A DNA stretch of 64,000 nt from Nitrosomonas eutropha (GCF_900116685.1 NZ_FPBL01000008.1:1-64000); one strand, 5' to 3'; shown: positions 10,970 to 18,369, counted from the stretch's first letter. A program made the numbers and translations. Notes: generated by a model from the sequence alone, not told the origin.

Positions 10970-13027
10970 ATGGCAAACGGTTTAACGATTGCAATCTGCA
11001 GCGCGATACTTGCCCTGATTTTTAGCGGCCTGTGGATTCGGCGTATCTACGCACAACCCGCTGGTAATGCACGCATGCAGGAAATTGCAGCCGCCATACA
11101 GGAAGGTGCGTCGGCTTATCTCAAGCGACAATATCTGACGATCGGTATGGTGGGTATAGTTTTATTTCTGATTATCGGTCCGACACTTTCCTGGAATACA
11201 GCCATTGGCTTTGCGCTGGGGGCTATACTTTCCGGGCTGGCCGGTTTCATGGGCATGAACGTCTCGGTTCAGTCCAATGTCCGGACAGCTGAAGCCGCCC
11301 GCAGCGGATTGAACGAAGCACTTGCCATTGCCTTCCGTGGCGGCGCCGTAACCGGAATGCTGGTTGTGGGGCTCGGCTTGCTTGGTGTGGCAGGTTATTC
11401 AGCCCTGCTACTCAGTGGCGCAGATGAAAGCAGCAATATCAGTGCTCTCATCCACCCGCTGGTTGGTTTTGCTTTTGGTGGCTCATTAATTTCAATTTTT
11501 GCCCGGCTGGGTGGTGGTATTTTCACCAAAGGTGCAGACGTTGGTGCTGATCTGGTTGGTAAAGTTGAAGCCGGAATTCCGGAAGATGACCCGCGCAACC
11601 CGGCCGTAATTGCAGATAACGTAGGTGATAACGTGGGTGACTGCGCTGGAATGGCGGCTGACCTTTTTGAAACCTATGCAGTCACCATCATCGCTACCAT
11701 GCTGCTGGGTGCCCTGCTGTTCCAAACCGAAACAGGCAATGCAGCGGTCTATCCGCTCGCGCTGGGTGCTGCATCCATCGTTGCTTCAATTATCGGCTGC
11801 TACTTCGTCAGGATGCGTGAGGGTGGCAAGATCATGAACGCTCTGTATCGCGGATTGGCAGTTGCCGGTGGAATTGCTTTCTTCGCTTATTTGCCAATAA
11901 CCGTATGGTTTATGGGAGGAGCAACCCTGTCACTAGACGGTGTCGAAGTCAAGGGCGGCGAGCTGGTCATGCGTCTGTTTGCCAGCACAACGGTTGGCCT
12001 GGTCTTAACCGGTCTAATGGTTATTATCACTGAATACTACACCTCTACTGAATATCCACCGGTACAACATATCGCCAACGCTTCCACCACCGGACATGCC
12101 ACCAACATCATCGCTGGACTCGGCGTGGGTATGCGTGCCACAGCTGCCCCGGTACTGGCAGTCTGTGCAAGTATCATCGTTGCCTACTCACTCGCCGGAA
12201 TCTACGGAATCGCGATTGCTGCAACCGCCATGTTATCCATGACTGGCATCATCGTAGCACTGGATGCCTATGGCCCGATTACTGATAACGCGGGCGGCAT
12301 TGCTGAAATGTCCGGCATGCCTGACTCCGTGCGTGCTATTACCGATCCGTTGGATGCAGTAGGTAACACCACCAAAGCCGTTACCAAAGGTTACGCGATC
12401 GGCTCGGCCGGCCTGGCTGCGCTGGTATTGTTCGCCGACTATACTCATGGACTGGAACATGCCGACAAACTGCTTACCTTTGATTTATCCAATCATCTGG
12501 TAATTATCGGGCTGTTTATCGGCGGCATGGTTCCCTTCCTGTTTGGTGCAATGTCGATGGAAGCAGTTGGGCGTGCAGCTGGCTCAGTTGTACTTGAAGT
12601 GCGTCGCCAGTTCAAAGAGATCCCAGGAATTATGGACGGTACCCATAAACCTGATTATTCCCGTGCGGTCGATATGCTGACCAAGGCAGCGATTCGGGAA
12701 ATGATCATTCCATCTCTATTACCTGTGCTGATACCGGTGTTGGTCGGCGTTTTCCTCGGCCCGCAGGCTTTGGGAGGCGTCTTGATGGGCTCAATCGTTA
12801 CGGGCCTGTTTCTTGCTATCTCCATGACTGCTGGTGGCGGCGCATGGGACAATGCCAAGAAATATATCGAAGATGGAAATTATGGTGGCAAAGGTAGCGA
12901 TGCTCACAAAGCTGCTGTAACGGGTGATACAGTTGGTGATCCTTACAAGGATACTGCTGGCCCAGCTATTAACCCATTGATTAAAATCATCAACATCGTA
13001 GCGTTACTGATTATCCCACTGCTATAA
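10970..13027 (+). CDS. hppA: Membrane-bound proton-translocating pyrophosphatase
   Basis: A 685-residue polytopic inner-membrane pump that couples PPi hydrolysis to proton transport. Many hydrophobic segments are visible. The catalytic loops carry [56 protein letters not shown] and [18 protein letters not shown], all Asp-rich PPi/Mg sites. The residue after GNTT is Lys ([18 protein letters not shown]), which in this family marks the K+-independent proton-pumping subtype. It lies 154 bases after the PPi-dependent phosphofructokinase and is followed by a strong terminator. Together the two suggest that PPi is an energy currency in this cell. Confidence 0.97.
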   Translation: MANGLTIAICSAILALIFSGLWIRRIYAQPAGNARMQEIAAAIQEGASAYLKRQYLTIGMVGIVLFLIIGPTLSWNTAIGFALGAILSGLAGFMGMNVSVQSNVRTAEAARSGLNEALAIAFRGGAVTGMLVVGLGLLGVAGYSALLLSGADESSNISALIHPLVGFAFGGSLISIFARLGGGIFTKGADVGADLVGKVEAGIPEDDPRNPAVIADNVGDNVGDCAGMAADLFETYAVTIIATMLLGALLFQTETGNAAVYPLALGAASIVASIIGCYFVRMREGGKIMNALYRGLAVAGGIAFFAYLPITVWFMGGATLSLDGVEVKGGELVMRLFASTTVGLVLTGLMVIITEYYTSTEYPPVQHIANASTTGHATNIIAGLGVGMRATAAPVLAVCASIIVAYSLAGIYGIAIAATAMLSMTGIIVALDAYGPITDNAGGIAEMSGMPDSVRAITDPLDAVGNTTKAVTKGYAIGSAGLAALVLFADYTHGLEHADKLLTFDLSNHLVIIGLFIGGMVPFLFGAMSMEAVGRAAGSVVLEVRRQFKEIPGIMDGTHKPDYSRAVDMLTKAAIREMIIPSLLPVLIPVLVGVFLGPQALGGVLMGSIVTGLFLAISMTAGGGAWDNAKKYIEDGNYGGKGSDAHKAAVTGDTVGDPYKDTAGPAINPLIKIINIVALLIIPLL

Positions 13028-13049
13028 TCGGAAATCAGGCTCTACTGCT

Positions 13050-13080
13050 AAAAAAGCCCGCCAGATTTGGCGGGCTTTTT
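13050..13080 (+). terminator. Rho-independent terminator after hppA
   Basis: AAAAAGCCCGCC, a short AGATTT loop, then GGCGGGCTTTTT. The stem is GC-rich and ends in a T-run, 23 bases past the hppA stop. It also marks the left limit of core genome before the cassette array. Confidence 0.9.
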
Positions 13081-13289
13081 CGTATATCCTGCAAAAAAAT
13101 CCATGCAAAAATAAAACTCTCTACTTATCAGCCAACATATCCAGAATCCTGGACTGATAATCTACAATAGCAACTCTATTCCACATTTTAACCATCGTAC
13201 CCATACCTTATCCTCACTCGCACAAGGTTAAATAATTTTCAAACTAATTCTGTTGTCGTATCTGTTTATGAAAACTGACCAGCTCTGAA

Positions 13290-13350
13290 GTTATACGACA
13301 TCACATACAAGATTATTGGACAAAATGTCTTATATATTACGTTATACGAA
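13290..13350. other. Left boundary of the integron cassette array (possible attI remnant)
   Basis: GTTATACGA occurs twice as a direct repeat, at 13290-13298 and 13341-13349. The second copy (GTTATACGAA) is the exact reverse complement of TTCGTATAAC at 13931-13940, the R'' end of the first cassette, so recombination into this site at 13341/13342 is implied. The 13081-13340 stretch holds no gene I can recognise and no integrase. It may contain a worn attI or a lost cassette's attC. Confidence 0.5.
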
Positions 13351-13362
13351 GGAAGAAAAAGA

Positions 13363-14136
13363 ATGAGTGCAAAAGAATTTGCGTCGCAGCTTAAAGCAAC
13401 GATCCAGGACATCAAAGGCAAAGGCACCGCTGCAATCTACTGCGACAACCTCATCGCATATCTCGACGAGGTAGCCAACTCTCCCTCGGTGATGGTCTCT
13501 CCGGCCGAGCTGGAGCAGTACAAGGCGCAGCTGCAACTCGAAGTAGAAAGAAACAAGAATGAACATGCTTCCGGTTTGGAGATGTTTAGGTCAGTTATTA
13601 CCGCCGGCCAGAACGCAATCCGATCGTCATTCTTGTTGAACGGTGGCGCGGCGATCGCCCTGCTAGCCTTCATAAGCAAGTTGACGGAGAACCAGAAAGA
13701 CAAGGTCGCGCTCTTTGCCGACAGCCTTAGCCCTTTCGTGCTGGGCGTCCTTGCAATAACGGTCACTTCCGGGTTTACGTACTTGAGTCAATGGTTCTAT
13801 GCAACCGACGGCGGCGGTTGGAAAGTCAAGACAGGCCTCTGGCTCAATGTTGCCGCCATTGTCATCGGGTTGTCGTCCTACGGGTTCTTCATCTGGGGCA
13901 TGTGCAAAGGCGTATGCAGGCTTTCAGACCTTCGTATAACAAGCCCATGCACGCGACGTGCGACACGTCGGGGCAGCACAAGCCAATCGCACGGTTTGAA
14001 TCCAGCACGCCATTCACAGCGGCCAGCGTGGGCGAACGCTTCGACGATATCGGTTGGGAGCGATTGGACGGGGCAGGAAAGATTGCGTCACCATCGTCAC
14101 CAAAACGGTATACGGTTCATTCCATCAAGCATTTAG
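13363..14136 (+). CDS. Cassette 1: unknown two-helix membrane protein
   Basis: Not recognised. The first ~190 residues look like a real protein: a soluble N-terminus (MSAKEFASQLKATIQDIKGK), a helical ELEQYKAQLQLEVERNK stretch, then hydrophobic segments (NGGAAIALLAFISKL, FVLGVLAITVTSGFTYL and GLWLNVAAIVIGLSSYGFFI). A GGAAG site precedes ATG 13363, which is 13 bases inside the cassette. Near 13930 the frame runs through the cassette's attC arm (TTCGTATAAC) without a stop, so the last ~65 residues, rich in Arg and Ser, are probably non-native readthrough. A normal cassette gene would have ended near 13940, suggesting a small frame or fusion error here. Function unknown. Confidence 0.6.
   Translation: MSAKEFASQLKATIQDIKGKGTAAIYCDNLIAYLDEVANSPSVMVSPAELEQYKAQLQLEVERNKNEHASGLEMFRSVITAGQNAIRSSFLLNGGAAIALLAFISKLTENQKDKVALFADSLSPFVLGVLAITVTSGFTYLSQWFYATDGGGWKVKTGLWLNVAAIVIGLSSYGFFIWGMCKGVCRLSDLRITSPCTRRATRRGSTSQSHGLNPARHSQRPAWANASTISVGSDWTGQERLRHHRHQNGIRFIPSSI
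13931..13965 (+). other. attC arm of cassette 1 (R'' TTCGTATAAC)
   Basis: TTCGTATAAC at 13931-13940 is the exact inverse of GTTATACGAA at the start of cassette 1. A short hairpin (GACGTG-CGA-CACGTC) follows. I do not find the matching GTTAGGT that should open cassette 2, so this attC is incomplete and cassettes 1 and 2 look fused. Confidence 0.5.
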
Positions 14137-14228
14137 TAATAGTTGAGGCTAATGTGTTAGTTGTAAAGTACTGCCTGAACCTTGAACTGTTCAACGGCCC
14201 AAGCCCTCCGGTTTGGGGAAACAAATGA
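13947..14228 (+). CDS. Cassette 2: small hypothetical protein
   Basis: An open frame ending at 14228, 31 bases before the R'' core of a good attC, which is the normal position of a cassette gene end. The plausible native part starts at or before GTG 14028 and reads VGERFDDIGWERLDGAGKIA, then KRYTVHSIKHLVIVEANVLV and NGPSPPVWGNK at the end. I do not recognise a family. An in-frame ATG at 13947 gives 93 residues, but its first part overlaps attC-like DNA. Function unknown; the gene may be truncated at its 5' end by the fusion with cassette 1. Confidence 0.4.
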   Translation: MHATCDTSGQHKPIARFESSTPFTAASVGERFDDIGWERLDGAGKIASPSSPKRYTVHSIKHLVIVEANVLVVKYCLNLELFNGPSPPVWGNK

Positions 14229-14258
14229 AGTTGAGAACCATCGTAAGTAGAGCCAGCG

Positions 14259-14316
14259 ACCTAACCCGGCGGTCAAGCCGAACGCCTTCGGCGTCGGCTT
14301 ACCTTGCACGTTATAC
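14259..14316 (+). other. attC recombination site (cassette 2 / cassette 3)
   Basis: R'' core ACCTAAC (14259-14265) and R' core GTTATAC (14310-14316) flank a strong imperfect palindrome: CAAGCCGAACGCC pairs with GGCGTCGGCTT around a short loop, with an extrahelical base. This is the layout of an integron attC (59-base element). R' begins the restriction-modification cassette. Confidence 0.85.
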
Positions 14317-14341
14317 GCATAAGCTCGCCCCTTCATAGCGG

Positions 14342-14378
14342 TTGCCAAATTGCAGCATTTTGTATACTATGAGTCACA
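14342..14378 (+). promoter_or_regulatory. Candidate methyltransferase promoter with controller-type operator
   Basis: TTGCCA (14342) and TATACT (14363) could form -35 and -10 boxes with a 15-base spacer. Right after lies ATGAGTCACA (14369-14378), a 10-mer that also occurs upstream of the controller gene at 16515-16524. A shared motif at both promoters of a type II system suggests binding by the controller protein. This is inference only. Confidence 0.4.
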
Positions 14379-14401
14379 CACAAAGCTGTACTGGAAGTAA
14401 A

Positions 14402-15346
14402 ATGAAGTTTCTTGAAGTTAATAAAATCCATCAAGGCCGATCAGAAATACTAATGAAACAGATTGAACCAGAATCTGTAGCTCTTAGCTTTTGGTCTCCG
14501 CCCTACTTTGTTGGCAAGGAATACGAAAAGGATGAAACCTTTGATTCTTGGCAGGCTATGCTTCGCCAAGTTATACACCATCATTCAAAGGCACTCAAAC
14601 CAGGCGGGTTCCTAGTAATAAATATTGGTGACATTCGTTGCTTCAAAGACGAGAGCATTCCACGCTTCCAAGCAATGAACATCTCTATGCAAAAATCAAA
14701 AATTACCAGAGAAATGGTGCTTGAAGCAAAAGCACAATTTCCTGAATTTAGCCGGTATCAACTAGCAGAACATCTTGGTTGTAGCGAACAAACAATTGAT
14801 AGAAGGCTAAACGGAAATAATATTCGGGGTGGAAAATATGAAATACAGACAAGAGTAAATCTTGTGGGTGGGCCACTCCAAACATACGGACAAGAATGTG
14901 GTCTTTATTTGTATGATCACAGAATCTGGGTTAAAGACCCAGCATGGGCAAATTGCAAGTGGACTTCAAACTCGCTTAAATCAGTTGATGAATATGAAGA
15001 TCTTTACGTTTTTTGGAAACCAGGGCAGCAAACCATAGATAGAAAAAAATTAGAACCACAAGAATGGAAGGATTGGGGGTCGAGAGCTATATGGTTTGTT
15101 AAAAGTGTGCGCGCAAACGATGACCATGAAGCTAAATTTCCACTGGAGCTTGCGTCAAGAGTTATAAGGCTATACACAGATAAAGATGATGTTGTGCTAG
15201 ATCCTTTTATGGGATCTGGCACAACAAGCATAGCTTGTATTCGTCACGGAAGGAAATTTATTGGAATTGAAAAAGAGGCTAAATATGTAGCGCTGGCACA
15301 AGAAAATATAAAAAAGGAGATGAGCCAACTTAAGCTAAATATTTAA
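14402..15346 (+). CDS. Cassette 3: type II DNA methyltransferase (predicted N4-cytosine, BglI-like system)
   Basis: A 314-residue beta-class amino-methyltransferase. SPPY (residues 32-35) is the catalytic motif IV of N4-cytosine and some N6-adenine enzymes and comes first; the AdoMet motif DPFMGSGTT (267-275) comes last, which defines the beta order. Between them lies an apparent helix-turn-helix (FSRYQLAEHLGCSEQTIDRR, about 116-135). ATG 14402 begins MKFLEVNKIHQGRSEIL, a typical start for this class; a TTG at 14342 would add 20 residues. Its TAA overlaps the stop of the convergent endonuclease gene. It would protect host DNA from that endonuclease. Base specificity is inferred only from SPPY. 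Confidence 0.88.
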   Translation: MKFLEVNKIHQGRSEILMKQIEPESVALSFWSPPYFVGKEYEKDETFDSWQAMLRQVIHHHSKALKPGGFLVINIGDIRCFKDESIPRFQAMNISMQKSKITREMVLEAKAQFPEFSRYQLAEHLGCSEQTIDRRLNGNNIRGGKYEIQTRVNLVGGPLQTYGQECGLYLYDHRIWVKDPAWANCKWTSNSLKSVDEYEDLYVFWKPGQQTIDRKKLEPQEWKDWGSRAIWFVKSVRANDDHEAKFPLELASRVIRLYTDKDDVVLDPFMGSGTTSIACIRHGRKFIGIEKEAKYVALAQENIKKEMSQLKLNI

Positions 15347-16245
15347 GGGAACGGCACTTGAATGGTCTGCACTCTCCATGGTGCAATATTTTTTAAGAGT
15401 TCAAAACTGACACGAGCTCGTAATTTTCTTGGGTCTTTGGATTTATCATCTTTTCCTGGAAATAATAAACCGTTATACGCGCCAAGATAATTCGGCTGCT
15501 GTGTTAACAAAAGTCCATTCGGAATGCAGGCAATATCAATTCTTTCCAATGGCTGCCCATCATTTCTAGCGCCTACAACATTTGGTTGCAACATTCGATA
15601 CACGGGTTTTAAAGCAATCATCACAAGCGGGGCAATCGTGCCATCTGAAAGAACGAAAACCGGCGGGAGGCTTGCATGAAAATCATGTGATGCCCGCGCC
15701 CCAGTTGCTTGTAATATGGTATTTCTGACCCCATCCACGGGATTTATCCAAACACCATCGCCTGAGACTTGGTTGTGACTCATGACTGTGTGATGTTGAT
15801 CATCTCTTGGGCCTACGCTTTTGATATCCACGAAGAACCATACTGAATTCGTAAATCCACCTGTTGCGGTCGCAATCGCATCGTCAGTGAGTACAAATCG
15901 CTGATCTGATCCCGTTGGTAATCCCGTGTCTCTAACACGGAATACCGAATCTAATAATCTTGGCAGTTTTGAACCGATTGCGTGCTCGCCAACCTCAATC
16001 CAAGGATACTGGTCTTTAATTGGCTGGCGCCCCCTATCTTCAGGTGGATAGTTCTCCCAAAAAGGGTAGAGATAAGATGCTTCATTGTAATCTTGTTTGA
16101 TTTCAACAATATTTGCAGTAATTATCGAAACAAGGTAGTTTGTCAAAAACTTCTCAAGCTCAATCAAAGAAGACGGGTTGGCTATAAAATGGTTTCTCGC
16201 TGAGTTATAGATATTGAATTGATTTTGTCGATGAATATTAATCAT
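15343..16245 (-). CDS. Cassette 3: BglI-like type II restriction endonuclease
   Basis: A 300-residue protein that matches my memory of BglI over much of its length: DYNEASYLYPFWENYPPEDR, PWIEVGEHAIGSKLPRL, GLPTGSDQRFVLT, FVDIKSVGPRDD, NQVSGDG and VLSDGTIAPLV. The catalytic residues fit: Asp114 (in TGSD) and Asp140-Ile-Lys142, the same 25-residue gap as BglI Asp116 / Asp142-Ile-Lys144. The predicted target is therefore GCC-N5-GGC, cut within the spacer. The gene overlaps the end of the controller gene by 8 bases (ATGATTAA), so the two are translationally coupled, and its stop overlaps that of the methyltransferase. Confidence 0.9.
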   Translation of the reverse strand: MINIHRQNQFNIYNSARNHFIANPSSLIELEKFLTNYLVSIITANIVEIKQDYNEASYLYPFWENYPPEDRGRQPIKDQYPWIEVGEHAIGSKLPRLLDSVFRVRDTGLPTGSDQRFVLTDDAIATATGGFTNSVWFFVDIKSVGPRDDQHHTVMSHNQVSGDGVWINPVDGVRNTILQATGARASHDFHASLPPVFVLSDGTIAPLVMIALKPVYRMLQPNVVGARNDGQPLERIDIACIPNGLLLTQQPNYLGAYNGLLFPGKDDKSKDPRKLRARVSFELLKNIAPWRVQTIQVPFP

Positions 16246-16471
16246 AAAAGCTAGCTTTCACCTTGAGGTCTGCAAATAATTCTTGAATATCAACATCCAA
16301 AGCCACTGCAACTTGCTGTACGATTTCAATCGTAGGATTTCTGACTCCGCGCTCGATTCCGCTTATGTATGTGCGGTGAAGTCCTGACTCATCAGAAAGT
16401 CGGTCTTGTGACCAACCTTTTTTTTCACGGGCTAGTCGTACATTTTGGCCAAAAAGAAGTTGTATGCTCAT
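16238..16471 (-). CDS. Cassette 3: Xre-type controller (C) protein of the R-M system
   Basis: A 77-residue helix-turn-helix protein. The HTH reads GWSQDRLSDESGLHRTYISG followed by IERGVRNPTIEIVQQVAVAL, the standard Xre/Cro pattern of restriction-modification controller proteins. It sits directly upstream of the endonuclease and overlaps it by 8 bases, the C-R operon arrangement. Such proteins delay endonuclease expression until methylation is complete, by first activating and later repressing their own promoter. A palindrome about 33 bases upstream of its start is a natural binding site. Confidence 0.9.
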   Translation of the reverse strand: MSIQLLFGQNVRLAREKKGWSQDRLSDESGLHRTYISGIERGVRNPTIEIVQQVAVALDVDIQELFADLKVKASFYD

Positions 16472-16503
16472 ATGTCTGCATAATGGCGGTGCGTTACTTA
16501 TTG

Positions 16504-16524
16504 GTCTATAGACGATGAGTCACA
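16504..16524 (-). promoter_or_regulatory. Candidate C-box operator of the controller gene
   Basis: GTCTATAGAC (16504-16513) is a perfect 10-bp palindrome, flanked by ACT to the left and AGT to the right at nearly equal distance, and lies 33 bases upstream of the controller start. The adjacent ATGAGTCACA (16515-16524) is repeated before the methyltransferase. Position and symmetry fit a C-box. Confidence 0.5.
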
Positions 16525-16535
16525 TTAAAGAATAC

Positions 16536-16616
16536 GTATAACAAATCGCTCAACACGGACGGGCAAAAGCGGCACTTCGCTCTGCTTTTGCTCGCCGGTT
16601 AGCTCAAACGTTAGGC
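16536..16616 (+). other. attC site of the restriction-modification cassette
   Basis: R'' GTATAAC (16536-16542) is complementary to GTTATAC that opens this cassette at 14310. R' GTTAGGC (16610-16616) opens the next one. Between them GGGCAAAAGC pairs with GCTTTTGCTC around a central loop. This defines a 2.3-kb cassette (14311-16610). Confidence 0.85.
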
Positions 16617-16625
16617 ACCAATATC

Positions 16626-17050
16626 ATGCGAACACTTTCACCGCTGTTTCTTGCATTCGCAACGCTCTTCGGAGCCACAGGACTGTATGCAGCCACAATG
16701 AACAAGTGCGTCATCAACGGCAGCGTCTCATATCAGCAAACGCCCTGCTCTTCGACTCAGGCCCGAAAGGATCCGACGCTGGACGAACTGAACGCCGCTG
16801 AAAAGAAACGGCGCGCTGCTTCCAACACAACCAAAGCTACGGCTATTCCAGCCCCCCTCTCCCCACCCCGGGTGAGTTGTCGCCACCCGCTCCTACAGCC
16901 TCCAACCGCTATCGCTGCGACGGTCGCAAGCATTGCTCTCAAATGAGTTCGTGCGCGGAAGCCAAATTCTTCCTGAGCAACTGCCCCGGCGTAAAAATGG
17001 ACGGAGACAACGACGACATCCCCTGCGAAGAGCAATGGTGCAGCCCTTGA
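16626..17050 (+). pseudogene. Cassette 4: DUF4124 / excalibur secreted protein, frameshifted
   Basis: The N-terminus MRTLSPLFLAFATLFGATGL has a signal peptide (cleavage near LYA-A). Then MNKCVINGSVSYQQTPCSS matches the DUF4124 pattern. The opened frame then degenerates, but another frame continues as YRCDGRKHCSQMSSCAEAKF and GVKMDGDNDDIPCEEQWCSP with a stop at 17050. That is an excalibur calcium-binding domain. The span is one base short of a whole number of codons, and a run of six C at 16852-16857 is the likely slip point. With one more C the gene would be a complete 141-residue exported protein. A sequencing error or real inactivation are both possible. Confidence 0.75.
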
Positions 17051-17062
17051 GCATCTACCAGC

Positions 17063-17125
17063 GCCTAACTGAGCGTTGCAGGGAACGCCTCCAGCAGTGC
17101 ACGCTTCGGCCACGCCACGCGAGCG
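17063..17125 (+). other. Degenerate attC site (cassette 4 / cassette 5)
   Basis: R'' GCCTAAC (17063-17069) matches the GTTAGGC that opens cassette 4. The expected R' GTTAGCG is only recognisable as GCGAGCG (17119-17125), judged from the GCGCTAAC at the far end of the SMR cassette. Likely weak or inactive. Confidence 0.5.
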
Positions 17126-17144
17126 CCCATGAACGGAGATCACG

Positions 17145-17462
17145 ATGGCCTGGATATACCTGATCCTCGCTGGACTCTTTGAGATTGGCTGGCCCATCGG
17201 ACTGAAGATGGCGCAGGTGCCGGAAACCCGATGGAGTGGTGTTGGCATTGCGGTCGCGTTTATGGCCGTGAGTGGCTTTCTGCTATGGCTGGCTCAGCGG
17301 CACATTCCCATCGGTACTGCCTACGCTGTTTGGACGGGCATCGGTGCGGCCGGCACCTTCCTCGTGGGCGTTCTTTACTACGGAGATCCAACATCAGTTG
17401 CGCGGTACTTTGGCGTGGCGCTCATTGTTGCCGGGGTCATCACGCTCAAGCTCGCGCACTGA
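17145..17462 (+). CDS. gdx: Cassette 5: SMR-family exporter of the Gdx/SugE type
   Basis: A 105-residue inner-membrane protein with four hydrophobic helices. It has the SMR catalytic Glu in AGLFEIGWPIGLKMAQ (residue 13) and the helix-3 motif IPIGTAYAVWTGIGAAGTFL. The Gly/Trp pattern after the Glu fits the Gdx (SugE) branch, which exports guanidinium or small guanidinyl and quaternary ammonium ions with proton exchange. A GGAGAT site precedes ATG 17145. SMR genes are frequent integron cargo. The gene is GC-rich and sits between two attC sites. Substrate is inferred from family only. Confidence 0.88.
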   Translation: MAWIYLILAGLFEIGWPIGLKMAQVPETRWSGVGIAVAFMAVSGFLLWLAQRHIPIGTAYAVWTGIGAAGTFLVGVLYYGDPTSVARYFGVALIVAGVITLKLAH

Positions 17463-17470
17463 GGTGTGGG

Positions 17471-17532
17471 CGCTAACAATTCATTCAAGCCGAAGCCGCT
17501 CTTCGCGGCGCGGCTTAATTCAGGCGTTGGGC
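17471..17532 (+). other. attC site (cassette 5 / cassette 6)
   Basis: R'' CGCTAAC (17471-17477) and R' GTTGGGC (17526-17532) enclose AATTCATTCAAGCCGAAGCCGC and its near-inverse GCGGCGCGGCTTAATTCAGGC. The arms are nearly identical to those of the sites at 18364 and 19155. Confidence 0.9.
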
Positions 17533-17540
17533 GCCCAAGG

Positions 17541-17942
17541 ATGACCGTGCAAATAGACAAAATCATCGCGCAGTGTTCGGCTGAACAACCAACGGCTGAA
17601 TCTCTAGTAAGAGACTTGGGTGTGTACTCCCATGAGGAGTTCTGCATATCGTTCTGCGCGAGAGTTGCATCCGAGTACGTGGCAGGCCGTCTTTCATTTG
17701 AGGCCGCAGATGCGGCGGTGAACTGGCTTCACTATTTCTGCTATGTAGATGCAGAGCGGGGTATACCGGATTTTTCTACGGCAGTTCATGCGGCATTTGA
17801 CCAAGGCGAGTACGCTCACGCTGGAGACCCACCAGACACCGATCCCGTAGAGAAATACACTCGTCCTCTACTGGCGCAAGTGGCTACTGACTATGGCAGT
17901 CTGTGTGCGCCCAACAATTCGCTGCGGGCGCGACGGCCCTGA
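17541..17942 (+). CDS. Cassette 6: hypothetical protein
   Basis: A 133-residue acidic protein beginning MTVQIDKIIAQCSAEQPTAE at ATG 17541, nine bases inside the cassette. It contains LVRDLGVYSHEEFCISFCAR and FEAADAAVNWLHYFCYVDAE and looks all-helical, with no signal or membrane segment. I do not recognise the family. The frame runs through the R'' core of its own attC and ends 27 bases inside the site (last residues APNNSLRARRP), a common arrangement for cassette genes. Function unknown. Confidence 0.7.
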   Translation: MTVQIDKIIAQCSAEQPTAESLVRDLGVYSHEEFCISFCARVASEYVAGRLSFEAADAAVNWLHYFCYVDAERGIPDFSTAVHAAFDQGEYAHAGDPPDTDPVEKYTRPLLAQVATDYGSLCAPNNSLRARRP

Positions 17943-17972
17943 CGGGCCGCAGCCTGAGCTCAAACGTTAGGC
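17909..17972 (+). other. attC site (cassette 6 / cassette 7)
   Basis: R'' GCCCAAC (17909-17915) is complementary to the GTTGGGC that opens cassette 6. R' GTTAGGC (17966-17972) opens cassette 7. Its last bases, AGCTCAAACGTTAGGCA, are the same as those of the site at 16536-16616. Confidence 0.9.
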
Positions 17973-17982
17973 ATCATTCCGT

Positions 17983-18369
17983 ATGCGCAAGCAATATCAT
18001 TTTCGTGAAAGCAAAGAAGGCTTACTCGCTTGGGATGTTCATCTCTTGATTGACCTTGTGAAGGATATACAGCCTTGTGCTGTGGATCTTTCCGCCATCC
18101 GGGAAGTTGACGAGCCCTATTGGTACAGCACTAAAGATCCACTCCCTACTTGCCGTGATTTGATCGACCATATGCGACTTGTCGAGGCCACAGACCTTAT
18201 CTATCCGATCATTCTTTCACCGGATGGTCGGGTTATGGATGGGATGCATCGTGTGGCCAAGGCCCTGTTGCAGGGTCAGCCCCACATCATGGCCGTACGC
18301 CTTCAGATCATGCCGGAGCCGGATTATATTGGCGTTGATCCGGACGATCTCCCGTATGATGATGCCTAA
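17983..18369 (+). CDS. Cassette 7: ParB/sulfiredoxin-fold protein
   Basis: A 128-residue protein. The centre reads LIYPIILSPDGRVMDGMHRV followed by AKALLQGQPHIMAVRL. The MDGMHR sequence resembles the nucleotide-binding GxHR-type loop of ParB-N/Srx-fold proteins. There is no HTH or partition partner, so it is not a chromosome-partition ParB but a stand-alone fold member of unknown role. The DDLPYDDA tail is acidic. The start at 17983 lies ten bases after the R' core, and the TAA is inside the R'' core of its attC. Function unproven. Confidence 0.75.
   Translation: MRKQYHFRESKEGLLAWDVHLLIDLVKDIQPCAVDLSAIREVDEPYWYSTKDPLPTCRDLIDHMRLVEATDLIYPIILSPDGRVMDGMHRVAKALLQGQPHIMAVRLQIMPEPDYIGVDPDDLPYDDA

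Noticed and set aside
13083-13362. Integron integrase gene next to the array
   Set aside because: The space is too short and no tyrosine-recombinase motif is present in any frame.
15982-16203. Plus-strand frame opposite the restriction endonuclease
   Set aside because: Shadow of the minus-strand BglI-like gene, whose catalytic residues are conserved.
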